64,000 bases of DNA from Streptomyces sp. AM 4-1-1. Lineage in GTDB: Bacteria; Actinomycetota; Actinomycetes; Streptomycetales; Streptomycetaceae. A program made the position numbers and the translations under genes. Shown piece by piece: positions 24,633 through 32,568 of this stretch (position 1 is its first letter; the number at the start of each line of letters is the position of its first letter). The notes under the pieces were generated by a model. It was not told where the DNA came from, made no database searches, and saw nothing but the letters and a program-made list of their open reading frames with translations. The DNA is taken from positions 3,038,001-3,102,000 of the forward strand of contig NZ_CP119145.1 of the NCBI RefSeq assembly GCF_029167625.1, read 5' to 3'.

Positions 24633-25883
24633 ATGTTCCGGATCACTACAGCCATCCGGCAAGATAGAGCGGTGACCTCAGTGACCTCGTCGGCGACGGC
24701 TATCAGCGCAAGCACCGCTGCTCGGATTGTCCATCCAATCGGCGCCGGCAAGGCGATCCACCCTCAGGCTCGCCCTCTGCCCCAACAGCTTGAGCCCATC
24801 TCTCACGCGCTCTCCCACGGCCGATACCAGTCACCATTGCGATACCCAGGGGCGAAGTCGTCACTCTCACCCGTGATCGCACGCGTGATAACTTCCGCAA
24901 AGCAGTCGCGGGAGGTCCCTGAAGTCAATCTTCTGGTGGAGCCATTTGCCGGTGGCGCGTCGGCATCACTTCGTGCTATTGGCGAAGGAATTACAGATCG
25001 CATCCTACTCGCAGACGCCGACCCTCTAGTCACATCATTCTGGCAAGCCGCTGCCGATGATACCGAGCAGCTTATCGACCGAATGTACGACGAGTGGCAA
25101 CGGTACGTTCGCGATGGTGGCGCGTCTGCTGTGGAGCGATGGGATTACTGGCGCGCATGGGCACCTGGACCTGAGATGAGTCCACGCGATCTCCGGATAA
25201 GCGTGGCGATGCAGTGCCTGTTCCTTAATAGGACCACTTTTTCGGGGATCTTGCATGGAAAGGCAGGTCCCATTGGAGGTCGCGCGCAGGCCAGTAACTA
25301 CCCGATCGGATGCCGCTGGAACCCGGATTCGCTTGCGGAGAGAATCAGGTACGTCGGCCACCTGTATTCCATCGGACGCCTAGTGGACGTGTGGTGCAAG
25401 GACTGGCGACAAACACTTGAAGATGTGCCTGAACAGTACCCACAGCTACTCCCCTCCCGCGTAGTTGCCTACCTCGATCCTCCATATATCGAGAAGTCTT
25501 CACTTCTATATCGAACGTCGTTTGATCCTCGTGGTGGATACGGGGGAAACGGGCGCGCTTCGGACTCCCGACCCGGCATTGACTCACTCCACCTAGACCT
25601 AGCCGGATATCTGCGAACAAAAGCGCAGTTCCGATGGCTACTCAGCTACGATAATTACCCCATGCTTATGCAAAGCAAGTGGCTCTATGGTCAATCCAGG
25701 ATGGCGCCTTCAGATGTCGAACGCGAGACTCTCGGAGTACGTCGGTGGCGAATTAGCAAACGGTTGGTTGCGACACGCTACTCGGCGGGTGGGCGTTCAG
25801 GAAAGAGATCCGCTGAGGAATTGCTAATCACTACGCTCCCCCCAGCGACTGTGCCAGTAGATGATCAATTGCGCTTGCCGTAG
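24633..25883 (+). CDS. Dam-type DNA adenine-N6 methyltransferase
   Basis: 416 aa from ATG 24633, which has a poor ribosome binding site; a GTG at 24672 is an alternative. The D12-class MTase order is clear: RYPGAKSSL at about residues 69-77 (SAM pocket), FAGGASAS at 105-112, and the catalytic DPPY at 282-285, with a long target-recognition region between the last two. It methylates adenine in an unknown site. Being third in an operon with HerA and NurA homologues, it could protect self DNA from the nuclease. About 70 N-terminal residues lie outside the family core. A terminator follows the operon. Confidence 0.85.
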   Translation: MFRITTAIRQDRAVTSVTSSATAISASTAARIVHPIGAGKAIHPQARPLPQQLEPISHALSHGRYQSPLRYPGAKSSLSPVIARVITSAKQSREVPEVNLLVEPFAGGASASLRAIGEGITDRILLADADPLVTSFWQAAADDTEQLIDRMYDEWQRYVRDGGASAVERWDYWRAWAPGPEMSPRDLRISVAMQCLFLNRTTFSGILHGKAGPIGGRAQASNYPIGCRWNPDSLAERIRYVGHLYSIGRLVDVWCKDWRQTLEDVPEQYPQLLPSRVVAYLDPPYIEKSSLLYRTSFDPRGGYGGNGRASDSRPGIDSLHLDLAGYLRTKAQFRWLLSYDNYPMLMQSKWLYGQSRMAPSDVERETLGVRRWRISKRLVATRYSAGGRSGKRSAEELLITTLPPATVPVDDQLRLP

Positions 25884-26024
25884 ACGGCTGCATCAACCTG
25901 AGAGAGGCACCTCGCTCTTCCGAGTCGCTGGGGACCACGGTACGGAGGTGGTGGCTGGAGCCTGATGCTCTGGGCAGCAGCGTTGCGGCCGGCAGGAACC
26001 ATGGACCAGGACGCTCCGTACCCC

Positions 26025-26825
26025 TCAGGCAAGGGCGTGCGCGAGAGCCCTTGCCTGTTTTGCCATGTTTCGTTTCCACGGTGCCCCGGCCTCTTCAGAG
26101 ATCTCCCTCCACAATGCTGCCGTGGCAGATCCGAACGCCGCCAGCGCATCCCGATCGGCTCCCCGCCAAGACGGGAATCGCTCTGCGAAGGCCACCGCCG
26201 CCTCCACCGTGTGCCCAGCGGCCATGAGCCGCAGCGCCAGCGCCCCCGGGTCGATCCAGGCCGCGCCCCGCGTCGGCCATGCCCAGTCGACGAGCCGGGC
26301 CCGCTCACCGACGATCAGGACGTTCTCCGGGGCGAAGTCGGTGTGCAGCAGCGCGTCGCCGCCGAAGTGGTGGGACGTCCCCGGCGGGGCATATTCCGCC
26401 CACCGATCCACAGCATTCTTGATCTCGATGTCGGGCGGGGCCGTGACCCCTTGCAGTTCTGTGAGCGCGGCTTCCACGAGCGACAGGTCGGGCGAACCGG
26501 GCGCGTAGTCGGCGTGACGGCCGTGGACGACCTCGTATCCCAGGAGGCTCCAGCCGTCGAGTTCCAGGTGCCAGTGCAGGCGAGGGCAGGATGCCGGCAG
26601 GTGCGGGGCGATGGCCGCCTCGCGGCGTTGCGCGCCGACCTGCGGGTGGTCGGCCGGGATGCCCTTCACGAAAACACTGCCGCTCTCGGTCTCTAGGACG
26701 GAGGCGATGCCGGAGTTCATGCCGCCCTGCACGGTCCGCGCCGCGTGAACGCGGCCTGTCTTGTCGACGACGGCCTGCCGTACGTCGGCGGGGAGCTGTT
26801 CGAAGGGGATGCGGGACATGGACAC
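26025..26825 (-). CDS. APH-like phosphotransferase, cargo kinase
   Basis: 266 aa from GTG 26825, preceded by GAGGAA at the right distance; an internal ATG at 26819 is possible. The catalytic loop is LLHTDFAPENVL, and the metal site is RLVDWAWP. The Asp and Asn of the APH active site are both present. It probably phosphorylates a small molecule. It is next to a short peptide gene and a radical-SAM gene on the same strand (110-bp gap), so it may belong to the same pathway. Such kinases also occur in mobile cargo as antibiotic resistance, and the sequence does not distinguish these. Confidence 0.8.
   Translation of the reverse strand: MSMSRIPFEQLPADVRQAVVDKTGRVHAARTVQGGMNSGIASVLETESGSVFVKGIPADHPQVGAQRREAAIAPHLPASCPRLHWHLELDGWSLLGYEVVHGRHADYAPGSPDLSLVEAALTELQGVTAPPDIEIKNAVDRWAEYAPPGTSHHFGGDALLHTDFAPENVLIVGERARLVDWAWPTRGAAWIDPGALALRLMAAGHTVEAAVAFAERFPSWRGADRDALAAFGSATAALWREISEEAGAPWKRNMAKQARALAHALA
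26026..26061 (+). terminator. Rho-independent terminator of the HerA-NurA-Dam operon
   Basis: CAGGCAAGGGC and GCCCTTGCCTG form a perfect 11-bp stem followed by TTTTG on the plus strand. It overlaps the stop codon of the convergent kinase gene. Confidence 0.85.
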
Positions 26826-26935
26826 GCGCGGTTCCTCAGGTGCTCGGGTAAAGAGAGTGCCGCCTCGACGAGGGTACGGCCGAGGCGGCACTCAGAGGGC
26901 GCGACGGGCGCCACTGAGGTCCGCCCGCGGTGCGT

Positions 26936-27148
26936 CTAGTAAGGCTGGTCGTCGCCGGCCGAGCAGCTGCACTCGGCGCCTTCGGCGGCCTCGTCCAGGT
27001 CGGCGATGATCTGGATCTCGTCGTCCTTGATCGGTGCGGCGGTCAGTGGCACCGGCAGGACTCCGGTGAGGCCGGCGGCTGGCCGCCGTCCGATGGTGAG
27101 CAGCACCGGTTCACGCGGCGGGGCGAGGATTGCGGTGGAAGGGGTCAT
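26936..27148 (-). CDS. Short peptide, candidate RiPP precursor
   Basis: 70 aa. The ATG at 27148 overlaps the stop of the radical-SAM gene (ATGA). The N-terminal two thirds are proline- and hydrophobic-rich (LLTIGRRPAAGLTGVLPVPL). An acidic stretch follows (DDEIQIIADLDEAAEG), ending in a short tail with two cysteines (AECSCSAGDDQPY). A leader plus a small Cys/Ser core beside a radical-SAM/SPASM enzyme is the classic layout of a ribosomally made, modified peptide. No known precursor family was recognised, so the assignment rests on context. Confidence 0.6.
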   Translation of the reverse strand: MTPSTAILAPPREPVLLTIGRRPAAGLTGVLPVPLTAAPIKDDEIQIIADLDEAAEGAECSCSAGDDQPY

Positions 27149-28305
27149 GTTCCGTAGCCTCCATGCTGGCAGTAGAGCTCTCGTCGGTCCCCCGCCTCCT
27201 GGTAGAGCTTGGCCAGCGGTCGGCACGTGCGACACGTGCCAACCTTCGTGCAGCCGGAGCATCCACCGGTGCGGAGCTGTAGGGACTCGGCAAACGCGCC
27301 GAGTCGAGGGAGGGCTTCGACGCCCTCAGTAATGAGGTTGACGCTCGGGTCGCGGCCGACCTTGCAGATCGACGCGATGCCGTGCGGGTTGACGTGGAAG
27401 AACGTGTGGCCCGCGTTGCAGCCGCTGAAGACGCTGCGGGCGGTGAGGTGGCTCTCCGCCTGCGTGGCCAGCGGGTTCGCCTCGCCGTCGATCGTCGGCG
27501 ACATGTTCGTGAAAACCTGGCTGGGGAACCCGTACGACTCCGCGAGGCGCACCATCGCGTCGATCTCGTGCGCGTTGTCGTCAGAGACGATCACATTCAG
27601 CCGGACCGGCAGCCAGTCCTCGCGGGCGGCGTCCAGGCCCTGGATGAACCGGCCGAACGCTCCGCGGTTCCGCGTCACCTTGTCGTACGTCTCGGCGGTC
27701 GCGCCGTAGACGCTCAGGGTCAGCCGGTAGGGCCTGTGGCGGGCGAAAAGGTCCCGGATCGGGCGCTTGCGCAGCGAGGAGCCGTTCGAGGAGACCTGCA
27801 CCATCATTCCGAGCTGGTGGGCATACTCGTAGGCCGCACCGAACTCCCTGTCGATCAGGGCCTCGCCGCCGGTGATCTGCAGCCACAGGACCCCGGCGTC
27901 CCTTAGCGTCCGAAGCAGCGTCTGCTTGCCCGCCCAGTCCAGACCCTCGAACCGCTTCTCGCCGAGGTAGCAGAACTCGCAGTCGTAGTCACAGCCGAGA
28001 TTGATCTCCCACGACGCCTTGCCATACCCGTACCGGGACCGATCGCGGACCAGGACGACGTCACCGAGCGGCGCCTCGGGCAGCTCAGCGCCCCATGCCT
28101 TCTTCGCCGCGCTGGCCAGCCAGGCCGGGGCGGACCGGCCTTCCGTACTGGCGGTCCACAGCTCCTCGTAACGGACTTCCGGAATGCGTACACCAGCCGC
28201 CCGGCCGGGCTGGACGAGCAGGTACTGGGCGAGGAACGGGCTGGCCACGAGCCTCGGAACCGGTCCGCTCCTCGGTTCCTGGGCACGGGTGCTCACTGCA
28301 GTCAT
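27145..28305 (-). CDS. Radical SAM / SPASM-type peptide-modifying enzyme
   Basis: 386 aa. The ATG at 28305 is chosen because GGAGG lies 5 nt before it. The [4Fe-4S] motif CxxxCxxC is C105-C109-C112 (CDYDCEFC). The SAM-binding GGE-like segment is QITGGEALID. The C-terminal region has many extra cysteines (FSGCNAG, ICK, GGCSGCTKVGTCRTC), as in SPASM enzymes with auxiliary clusters that cross-link or epimerise peptides. A short peptide gene overlaps its stop codon. The product chemistry cannot be predicted from this alone. Confidence 0.85.
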   Translation of the reverse strand: MTAVSTRAQEPRSGPVPRLVASPFLAQYLLVQPGRAAGVRIPEVRYEELWTASTEGRSAPAWLASAAKKAWGAELPEAPLGDVVLVRDRSRYGYGKASWEINLGCDYDCEFCYLGEKRFEGLDWAGKQTLLRTLRDAGVLWLQITGGEALIDREFGAAYEYAHQLGMMVQVSSNGSSLRKRPIRDLFARHRPYRLTLSVYGATAETYDKVTRNRGAFGRFIQGLDAAREDWLPVRLNVIVSDDNAHEIDAMVRLAESYGFPSQVFTNMSPTIDGEANPLATQAESHLTARSVFSGCNAGHTFFHVNPHGIASICKVGRDPSVNLITEGVEALPRLGAFAESLQLRTGGCSGCTKVGTCRTCRPLAKLYQEAGDRRELYCQHGGYGT

Positions 28306-28429
28306 GGGACCTCCACGGGTTAGGTGTGCAGGGTCGGGCGCGGTGGACATGGACACGGCCAGCGCTCCCCCGGCTGGTCGGCCTCTTCGTCCATCGCAGG
28401 TCAGGGCGTGATCCGTACGGTCGAAGCGG

Positions 28430-28531
28430 TCACGCCGACACGAAGCCGCAGGAGGCGGACACCAGCCCGATGAGCAGCGGTCCGGTGTAGCGGGCGAGCC
28501 TGGCGACCTGGGCGGCGACGCGGCCGGTCAC
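28430..28531 (-). CDS. Very short membrane peptide
   Basis: 33 aa, from a GTG that overlaps the stop of the upstream gene (GTGA). It has a basic N-terminus (TGRVAAQVARLARY) followed by one hydrophobic stretch (TGPLLIGLVSASCGFV). It is too small for routine gene calling, but the coupling with its neighbours and the clean membrane segment support it. Function unknown. Confidence 0.5.
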   Translation of the reverse strand: MTGRVAAQVARLARYTGPLLIGLVSASCGFVSA

Positions 28532-28764
28532 GGTTTCCACCACGCCCTCCACGGGCGAGTGATGACCTCCCGGTACGTGTGGTGCGTCGGATTGCGCCCG
28601 CCGTGCGCAAACACCCAGTTCTGCGAGGCCGTGAATTCGGTGCCCGTGGGCGAGATATCTCCGCACACTGCGCACTGCATTGCGTAACTGGTCGGCTCGG
28701 CGTCCGGCTCCCGGTCGGGCTGCAGCGTCCACTGCTGGTGCCGGACGACCGCGCGCGGACTCAT
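28528..28764 (-). CDS. Small DUF7848-like zinc-binding protein
   Basis: 78 aa from ATG 28764, overlapping the stop of the upstream gene by ATGA. It has a CAVCG motif and a His-rich half (HGGRNPTHHTYREVITRPW) typical of a short protein family found often in Streptomyces, commonly on mobile elements beside XRE regulators. A single zinc site is likely (two Cys and His residues). No function is known. Confidence 0.65.
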   Translation of the reverse strand: MSPRAVVRHQQWTLQPDREPDAEPTSYAMQCAVCGDISPTGTEFTASQNWVFAHGGRNPTHHTYREVITRPWRAWWKP

Positions 28765-28976
28765 CGGCCGGCCTTCTCTGTCATGCGCGATGCGCGGAGC
28801 GGTGTATGGCGCGCAACGCCGATGGATCCGAAGCCAGCCGGCTTGGCGAAGTGGGCCAGCAGCACGGTGTGGGCGAGGGCGAGATCGCTCGTGAGGGCGC
28901 ACAGCGCCCGGGCAGCGATCATCGCCAGGCCGAGCGAGAGGTGGTTCTGGGCAGTGCGCAGGCCGGACGGGTACAC
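28761..28976 (-). CDS. Small hypothetical protein with hydrophobic helix
   Basis: 71 aa from GTG 28976, 6 nt after the strong site GGAAGGAGG, which decides this start over one further upstream. The middle (LSLGLAMIAARALCALTSDL) is hydrophobic and may enter the membrane. Its stop overlaps the next gene (ATGA). Part of a chain of small co-transcribed genes; not recognised. Confidence 0.6.
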   Translation of the reverse strand: MYPSGLRTAQNHLSLGLAMIAARALCALTSDLALAHTVLLAHFAKPAGFGSIGVARHTPLRASRMTEKAGR

Positions 28977-29048
28977 CGGGGTCCTCCTTCCGTTGAGGGG
29001 GTGGGCATGCCTACTGATCACTCGGTTCGACGAGCAGGGTGCGCTCGG

Positions 29049-29258
29049 TCACCAGAGGCCGTGTTCTTCGCCGAGGCGGGAGGCGCGGCTCTTCACGACG
29101 CGGAGGGAGTCGGGTTCGGCTGTGTCCCACTGGGCCGTCATCGGTCCCTGTCTCGGGCGCAGGACCCAGGTCGAGTTCTGCCTGATGTCGGTCACGATCG
29201 CCTGCCGGCCTTCGGCGTCCTCGATGATGTCGCCGACCTCGGCCCGCCTCGCGCTCAC
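29049..29258 (-). CDS. Small conserved hypothetical protein
   Basis: 69 aa, GTG start sharing a base with the TAG of the gene upstream. The sequence (VGDIIEDAEGRQAIVTDIRQ, then WVLRP) looks like a small SH3-like beta barrel. Unrecognised otherwise. It lies in the same small-gene operon. Confidence 0.55.
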   Translation of the reverse strand: MSARRAEVGDIIEDAEGRQAIVTDIRQNSTWVLRPRQGPMTAQWDTAEPDSLRVVKSRASRLGEEHGLW

Positions 29259-29698
29259 TACGACGCCTCTGGCGCGAGGTGTCCGTACGAGAGTCGTCGG
29301 GCGGCTCCCTCGAAGAGGGTGGGGCGGTGTTCGGGCTGGCCCGGGGTGCGGTGTCGTGGCCCGGGAGTCGCTTCCACGAGAAAGCCACCCCGGTCCCTGA
29401 CGAGAACGCCGAGGGCGGCGAACTGCGCAGCGTCGAGCGCCACGTGGGAGATGGTCGCCACGACGACACCGCGCACGAGACCGGACGACAGAGCGCCCGT
29501 CATGGCCTGCCAGCCAAGGCGAGACCCCAGGGGCGCACTCGGGTCGTGGTCTGTCCACGCGCCGGCCACGTGCCAATGGCGGGCATCGGCGTAGTGGCGG
29601 GCACGGCGCTCGGCCTCGCGTACGGCATGAGTGGAGCTGGCGCAGGAGTAGACGGCTACCGGCACATGTCCGACGCCGCCAAGCGGAGTGTTCGGCAT
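29258..29698 (-). CDS. Resolvase-fold-like hypothetical protein
   Basis: 146 aa. The early part (VAVYSCASSTHAVREAERRA) and the middle (GLVRGVVVATISHVALDAAQ followed by FAALGVLVRDRGGFLVEA) have the strand-helix rhythm of the serine-recombinase catalytic domain. The catalytic Ser is not certain and no DNA-binding domain is attached. It is probably a regulatory or decayed member. ATG 29698 is the first reasonable start. First gene of the small-gene operon that runs leftwards. Confidence 0.5.
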   Translation of the reverse strand: MPNTPLGGVGHVPVAVYSCASSTHAVREAERRARHYADARHWHVAGAWTDHDPSAPLGSRLGWQAMTGALSSGLVRGVVVATISHVALDAAQFAALGVLVRDRGGFLVEATPGPRHRTPGQPEHRPTLFEGAARRLSYGHLAPEAS

Positions 29699-29879
29699 GC
29701 TCCAAGCGTGCTGCTGGGGCTCCGTACGGAACAGGCACGCCCCGTGGCTGTGGATCGGACCGTATGGACGGGTGCCGCCACGTCACGTAACGGCCGTGAC
29801 TCTCGGTGGGGCGGTCCAGCGCCACGAAACGTGGCGGTAGTTATGCCTCCTGTCGCCCCGCTGCTACGGGTCGTGGCAG

Positions 29880-31082
29880 TCAGCGGACGCCCAGGGGTAC
29901 TCCCGCTGCATGGGCCAGTCCACGCAGGCGACCCACGGACACACCGGCCAGGCGGGAGATGATCACGCCGGGCAGCATCTGGTGCTGCACCCAGCCGGGC
30001 GCCATGCCGCACACGGCTTCGAGGGTGTCGGCGGCCTGGTCCCAGCGGCGGCATTCCACATGAGTCAGGGCCACATCGAGGCCGTACCGGGCCCGGGTGG
30101 CGAGAGGGACGGTGTCGTCGAGCTTGACGGTGTCCATGAGGCGCAGTGCTCCAGCGATGTCGCCGAGGGCAACGGCGATGCTCATGGCCTGGGTGGCGGC
30201 GTAGAGGGGACCGTAGGGCTGCGCGTGCCCTCCACGGGCGTGTTCGGAGCCGAGCCGTGCACCGACGGCGTGAGCCTGAGAAAGGTACTCGCGGGCGGTC
30301 TCGGCGGAGGAGCCGCCTCGGGAAGCCGCCACGGCTGCATTGGTGACGAGCTGGCCGTAGACCGCCAGCCGATCCGGGTCGTGTTCCGACATCTTCGGCT
30401 CGATCCGGTCCGCCTGGGTGGCGGCGAGCGAGAACCCCTGCGCGGTCCGACCGTCACGGAGGTTGACCCATGCGGTGGTGGCGGCGAGGTGCGCGTCACG
30501 AAGGTCGTCGCCCGCCTGTACGGCGATCTGTCGGCCGTAGGTGAGCGCCGCGTAGGCGAGGTCACGTGAGCCCCAGACGTTCGCGGCCATCGCGGCGGTC
30601 TGGAAGACGTCGGCCAGAACGCCGGCGGCTGCCGTCTTCTCGTCGGTGTTCGATGCGTCGTACCGTGCGCGGGCCTCGGGCAGCAGCGCGCCGAGCAGAA
30701 CCCCCAGTTCGGTGTACCGACCCGCCCAGTAGGCGGCGTCGGCGTCTTGTAGAACTGCCCGGAGCTCGTCGACCGTCCCCGGTTCGGCCTCGGCCGGGAT
30801 CCCGAGGGCGGCGTCGTGGGTGGCTCCGGACAGGGACCGCAGGGCCGCTCGCTCGTCGCGGTCCATAGAGCGACGAGGCGCCTGCTGTCCGAAGAGCACA
30901 GCGATGTCGGTGCCGAGGGCGGAAGCGATGGAGAGCAGTGAAGGAAGAGAGGCGGTGCCGCCGCGTTCCAGCTTCCTTACGACGCCGACCGACACCTCTG
31001 CGGCCTCGGCCAACTGCTCCTGCGTCATGCCGTTGCGGAGCGCCTTGAGTCTCTCGGCGGTGGTGTACTCCGACCATTGCAT
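29880..31082 (-). CDS. XRE-family regulator with TPR-like C-terminus
   Basis: 400 aa. The N-terminal HTH_3 domain covers residues 8-62 (LKALRNGMTQEQLAEAAEVS, then RKLERG). The remaining ~330 residues are alpha-helical, TPR-like repeats rich in Ala and Leu. Regulators of this build are frequent in Streptomyces and often sit beside small peptide or effector genes. The ATG at 31082 is chosen; a GTG 9 bp upstream cannot be excluded. It heads the leftward gene set containing the small proteins and the RiPP-like locus, and may control them or sense a peptide. Confidence 0.8.
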   Translation of the reverse strand: MQWSEYTTAERLKALRNGMTQEQLAEAAEVSVGVVRKLERGGTASLPSLLSIASALGTDIAVLFGQQAPRRSMDRDERAALRSLSGATHDAALGIPAEAEPGTVDELRAVLQDADAAYWAGRYTELGVLLGALLPEARARYDASNTDEKTAAAGVLADVFQTAAMAANVWGSRDLAYAALTYGRQIAVQAGDDLRDAHLAATTAWVNLRDGRTAQGFSLAATQADRIEPKMSEHDPDRLAVYGQLVTNAAVAASRGGSSAETAREYLSQAHAVGARLGSEHARGGHAQPYGPLYAATQAMSIAVALGDIAGALRLMDTVKLDDTVPLATRARYGLDVALTHVECRRWDQAADTLEAVCGMAPGWVQHQMLPGVIISRLAGVSVGRLRGLAHAAGVPLGVR

Positions 31083-31185
31083 GAGAGCCACTTCCCTTTC
31101 TGGTCCGCCAGGAGTTGACCGTACCCATGGCGAAGGGAGGGCCAACACCCCTTCTCCGGAAGGGGACCCGTTGGTGTGGCTGGAA

Positions 31186-31854
31186 TCAGCTCTGCACGGC
31201 GAGGGTCGCCGTCACGCCGAGCAGGCGCTCCAGCTCGGCGACTGCGGAGTCCTCATCCTTCGCGAGGACGGTGGTGATCCCGAGAGCTTCTGCGGGTGGA
31301 AGGTTCACGGGGTGGTCGTCGACGAACACGCACGCCGTTCCGGGGAGACCGAGACGGTCCAAGGTGAGTTGGTAGATCGCAGGGTCTGGCTTCGCCATGC
31401 CGACCACTTCGGAGATGACGTGTACGTCGAAGAGGTCCCAGATGCCGACGTGCTCGTACGGGTTGAAGGGGTCCAGGCCGAAGCTGTTGGACAGGAGGGC
31501 GAGCCGGTAGCCCGCTTCCTTGGCCGCGCGGGCAAGGGCTGCCATGCGAGGTGCCGCCGGCACCTTGGACCAGGCGCGGCCCATCAGGTTCACCGGGTCG
31601 ACGTTCGTACCGAGCAGTGCTGCAGTCTGCGCGTTCCACTCGACCTGGCCGAGCTGACCGATCTCCAGCGCCGCATAGAGGCGTCGTCCTTCGGCGGTGT
31701 CGTTGAGGGTGGCGCGCCACGCCTCCGCGTGCAGGCCCTCCTCCTCGGCCCAGAGGCGGTGGGTCGGCCGGGGATCGGCAGTCAGCACTCCGGCGAAGTC
31801 CAGGATGAGCCCGCGCGGGGCTGTGGGCTCGGGGGTACCGGCGGGCATCGGCAT
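31186..31854 (-). CDS. HAD-superfamily hydrolase
   Basis: 222 aa. Motif I is LDFAGVLT, with the nucleophile Asp followed by Ala where DxD phosphatases have the second Asp. Motif II is LLSNSFG. The Lys (MAKPDPAIYQL) and motif IV (CVFVDDHPVNL) are intact. It resembles the haloacid dehalogenase/epoxide-hydrolase N-terminal group that uses a small residue at DxD+2. The substrate is unknown. ATG 31854 is chosen; the frame extends upstream. Same strand as the XRE regulator. Confidence 0.78.
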   Translation of the reverse strand: MPMPAGTPEPTAPRGLILDFAGVLTADPRPTHRLWAEEEGLHAEAWRATLNDTAEGRRLYAALEIGQLGQVEWNAQTAALLGTNVDPVNLMGRAWSKVPAAPRMAALARAAKEAGYRLALLSNSFGLDPFNPYEHVGIWDLFDVHVISEVVGMAKPDPAIYQLTLDRLGLPGTACVFVDDHPVNLPPAEALGITTVLAKDEDSAVAELERLLGVTATLAVQS

Positions 31855-32042
31855 GGTTGCGAGCGTCCTCTCCGTCGACCTCATGGAAACGCTACCCCGC
31901 ACTGAGGCCGGGAAGGATTCTCCAGCGACCGCAGATCACGAAGGACATCATCGAACCGATCGAGATGGGCCACGAGGGGCCGTCAGAACCTGGCAGAGGA
32001 CACAATCGGCTTGCCCACGCCGAGGGCCCAACTCCTGCTGTT

Positions 32043-32525
32043 TCAGACGGCATTTTCCCAAGCGGAGGTGACACACCCTTCCTCCCAGTGCCACCACTCC
32101 TTTGCAGCGCCGTGCTCCAGAAGCTTTCGGATCTTCGGCAGGTCCGCCTCCGGGGGGACATCCAGAGCCACCATGCGGAAGCGTTCGATGCCTTCGCCGG
32201 TCGTGCCAAGGCGGTGGAAGGTCTCCAGCACGGTCTGCCGGGCAGCAGCTGAGCCCTCGTCCTTCAGCACGATCAACCGAATCGTGCAGTTCTGCGACGG
32301 CTGGATCGTCTCCCGGGCATAGAGGGCACCATCGTCCTCAACCTCCACTCTGATGATGTCCCCGCTGGCGACTCCTCGTACGAACCACGGTGTGTTATCG
32401 AGCCGTACCGTGCCGTTCCCGAGCTTCACCGCCCAGAGACTCTCGATGCTCGCCGGAGGCCAGCCGTCCTCGTCCACTTCCATTCTGAAGTGGACCTTCA
32501 CGTGGTCGTCACTGATGTCCGTCAC
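32043..32525 (-). CDS. DUF4265 protein
   Basis: 160 aa from GTG 32525, 8 nt after GGAGG, preferred over a GTG 15 bp upstream. Conserved patterns of DUF4265 are present (ESLWAVKLGNGTVRLDNTPW, then ASGDIIRVE, and the tail AKEWWHWEEGC). Function unknown; the family is common in Streptomyces and Myxobacteria. It lies between the HAD gene and the relaxase on the same strand. Confidence 0.75.
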   Translation of the reverse strand: MTDISDDHVKVHFRMEVDEDGWPPASIESLWAVKLGNGTVRLDNTPWFVRGVASGDIIRVEVEDDGALYARETIQPSQNCTIRLIVLKDEGSAAARQTVLETFHRLGTTGEGIERFRMVALDVPPEADLPKIRKLLEHGAAKEWWHWEEGCVTSAWENAV

Positions 32526-32568
32526 GGCACCATCCTCCACACCGTATGCAGCGCCCTGGATCCAGGTG

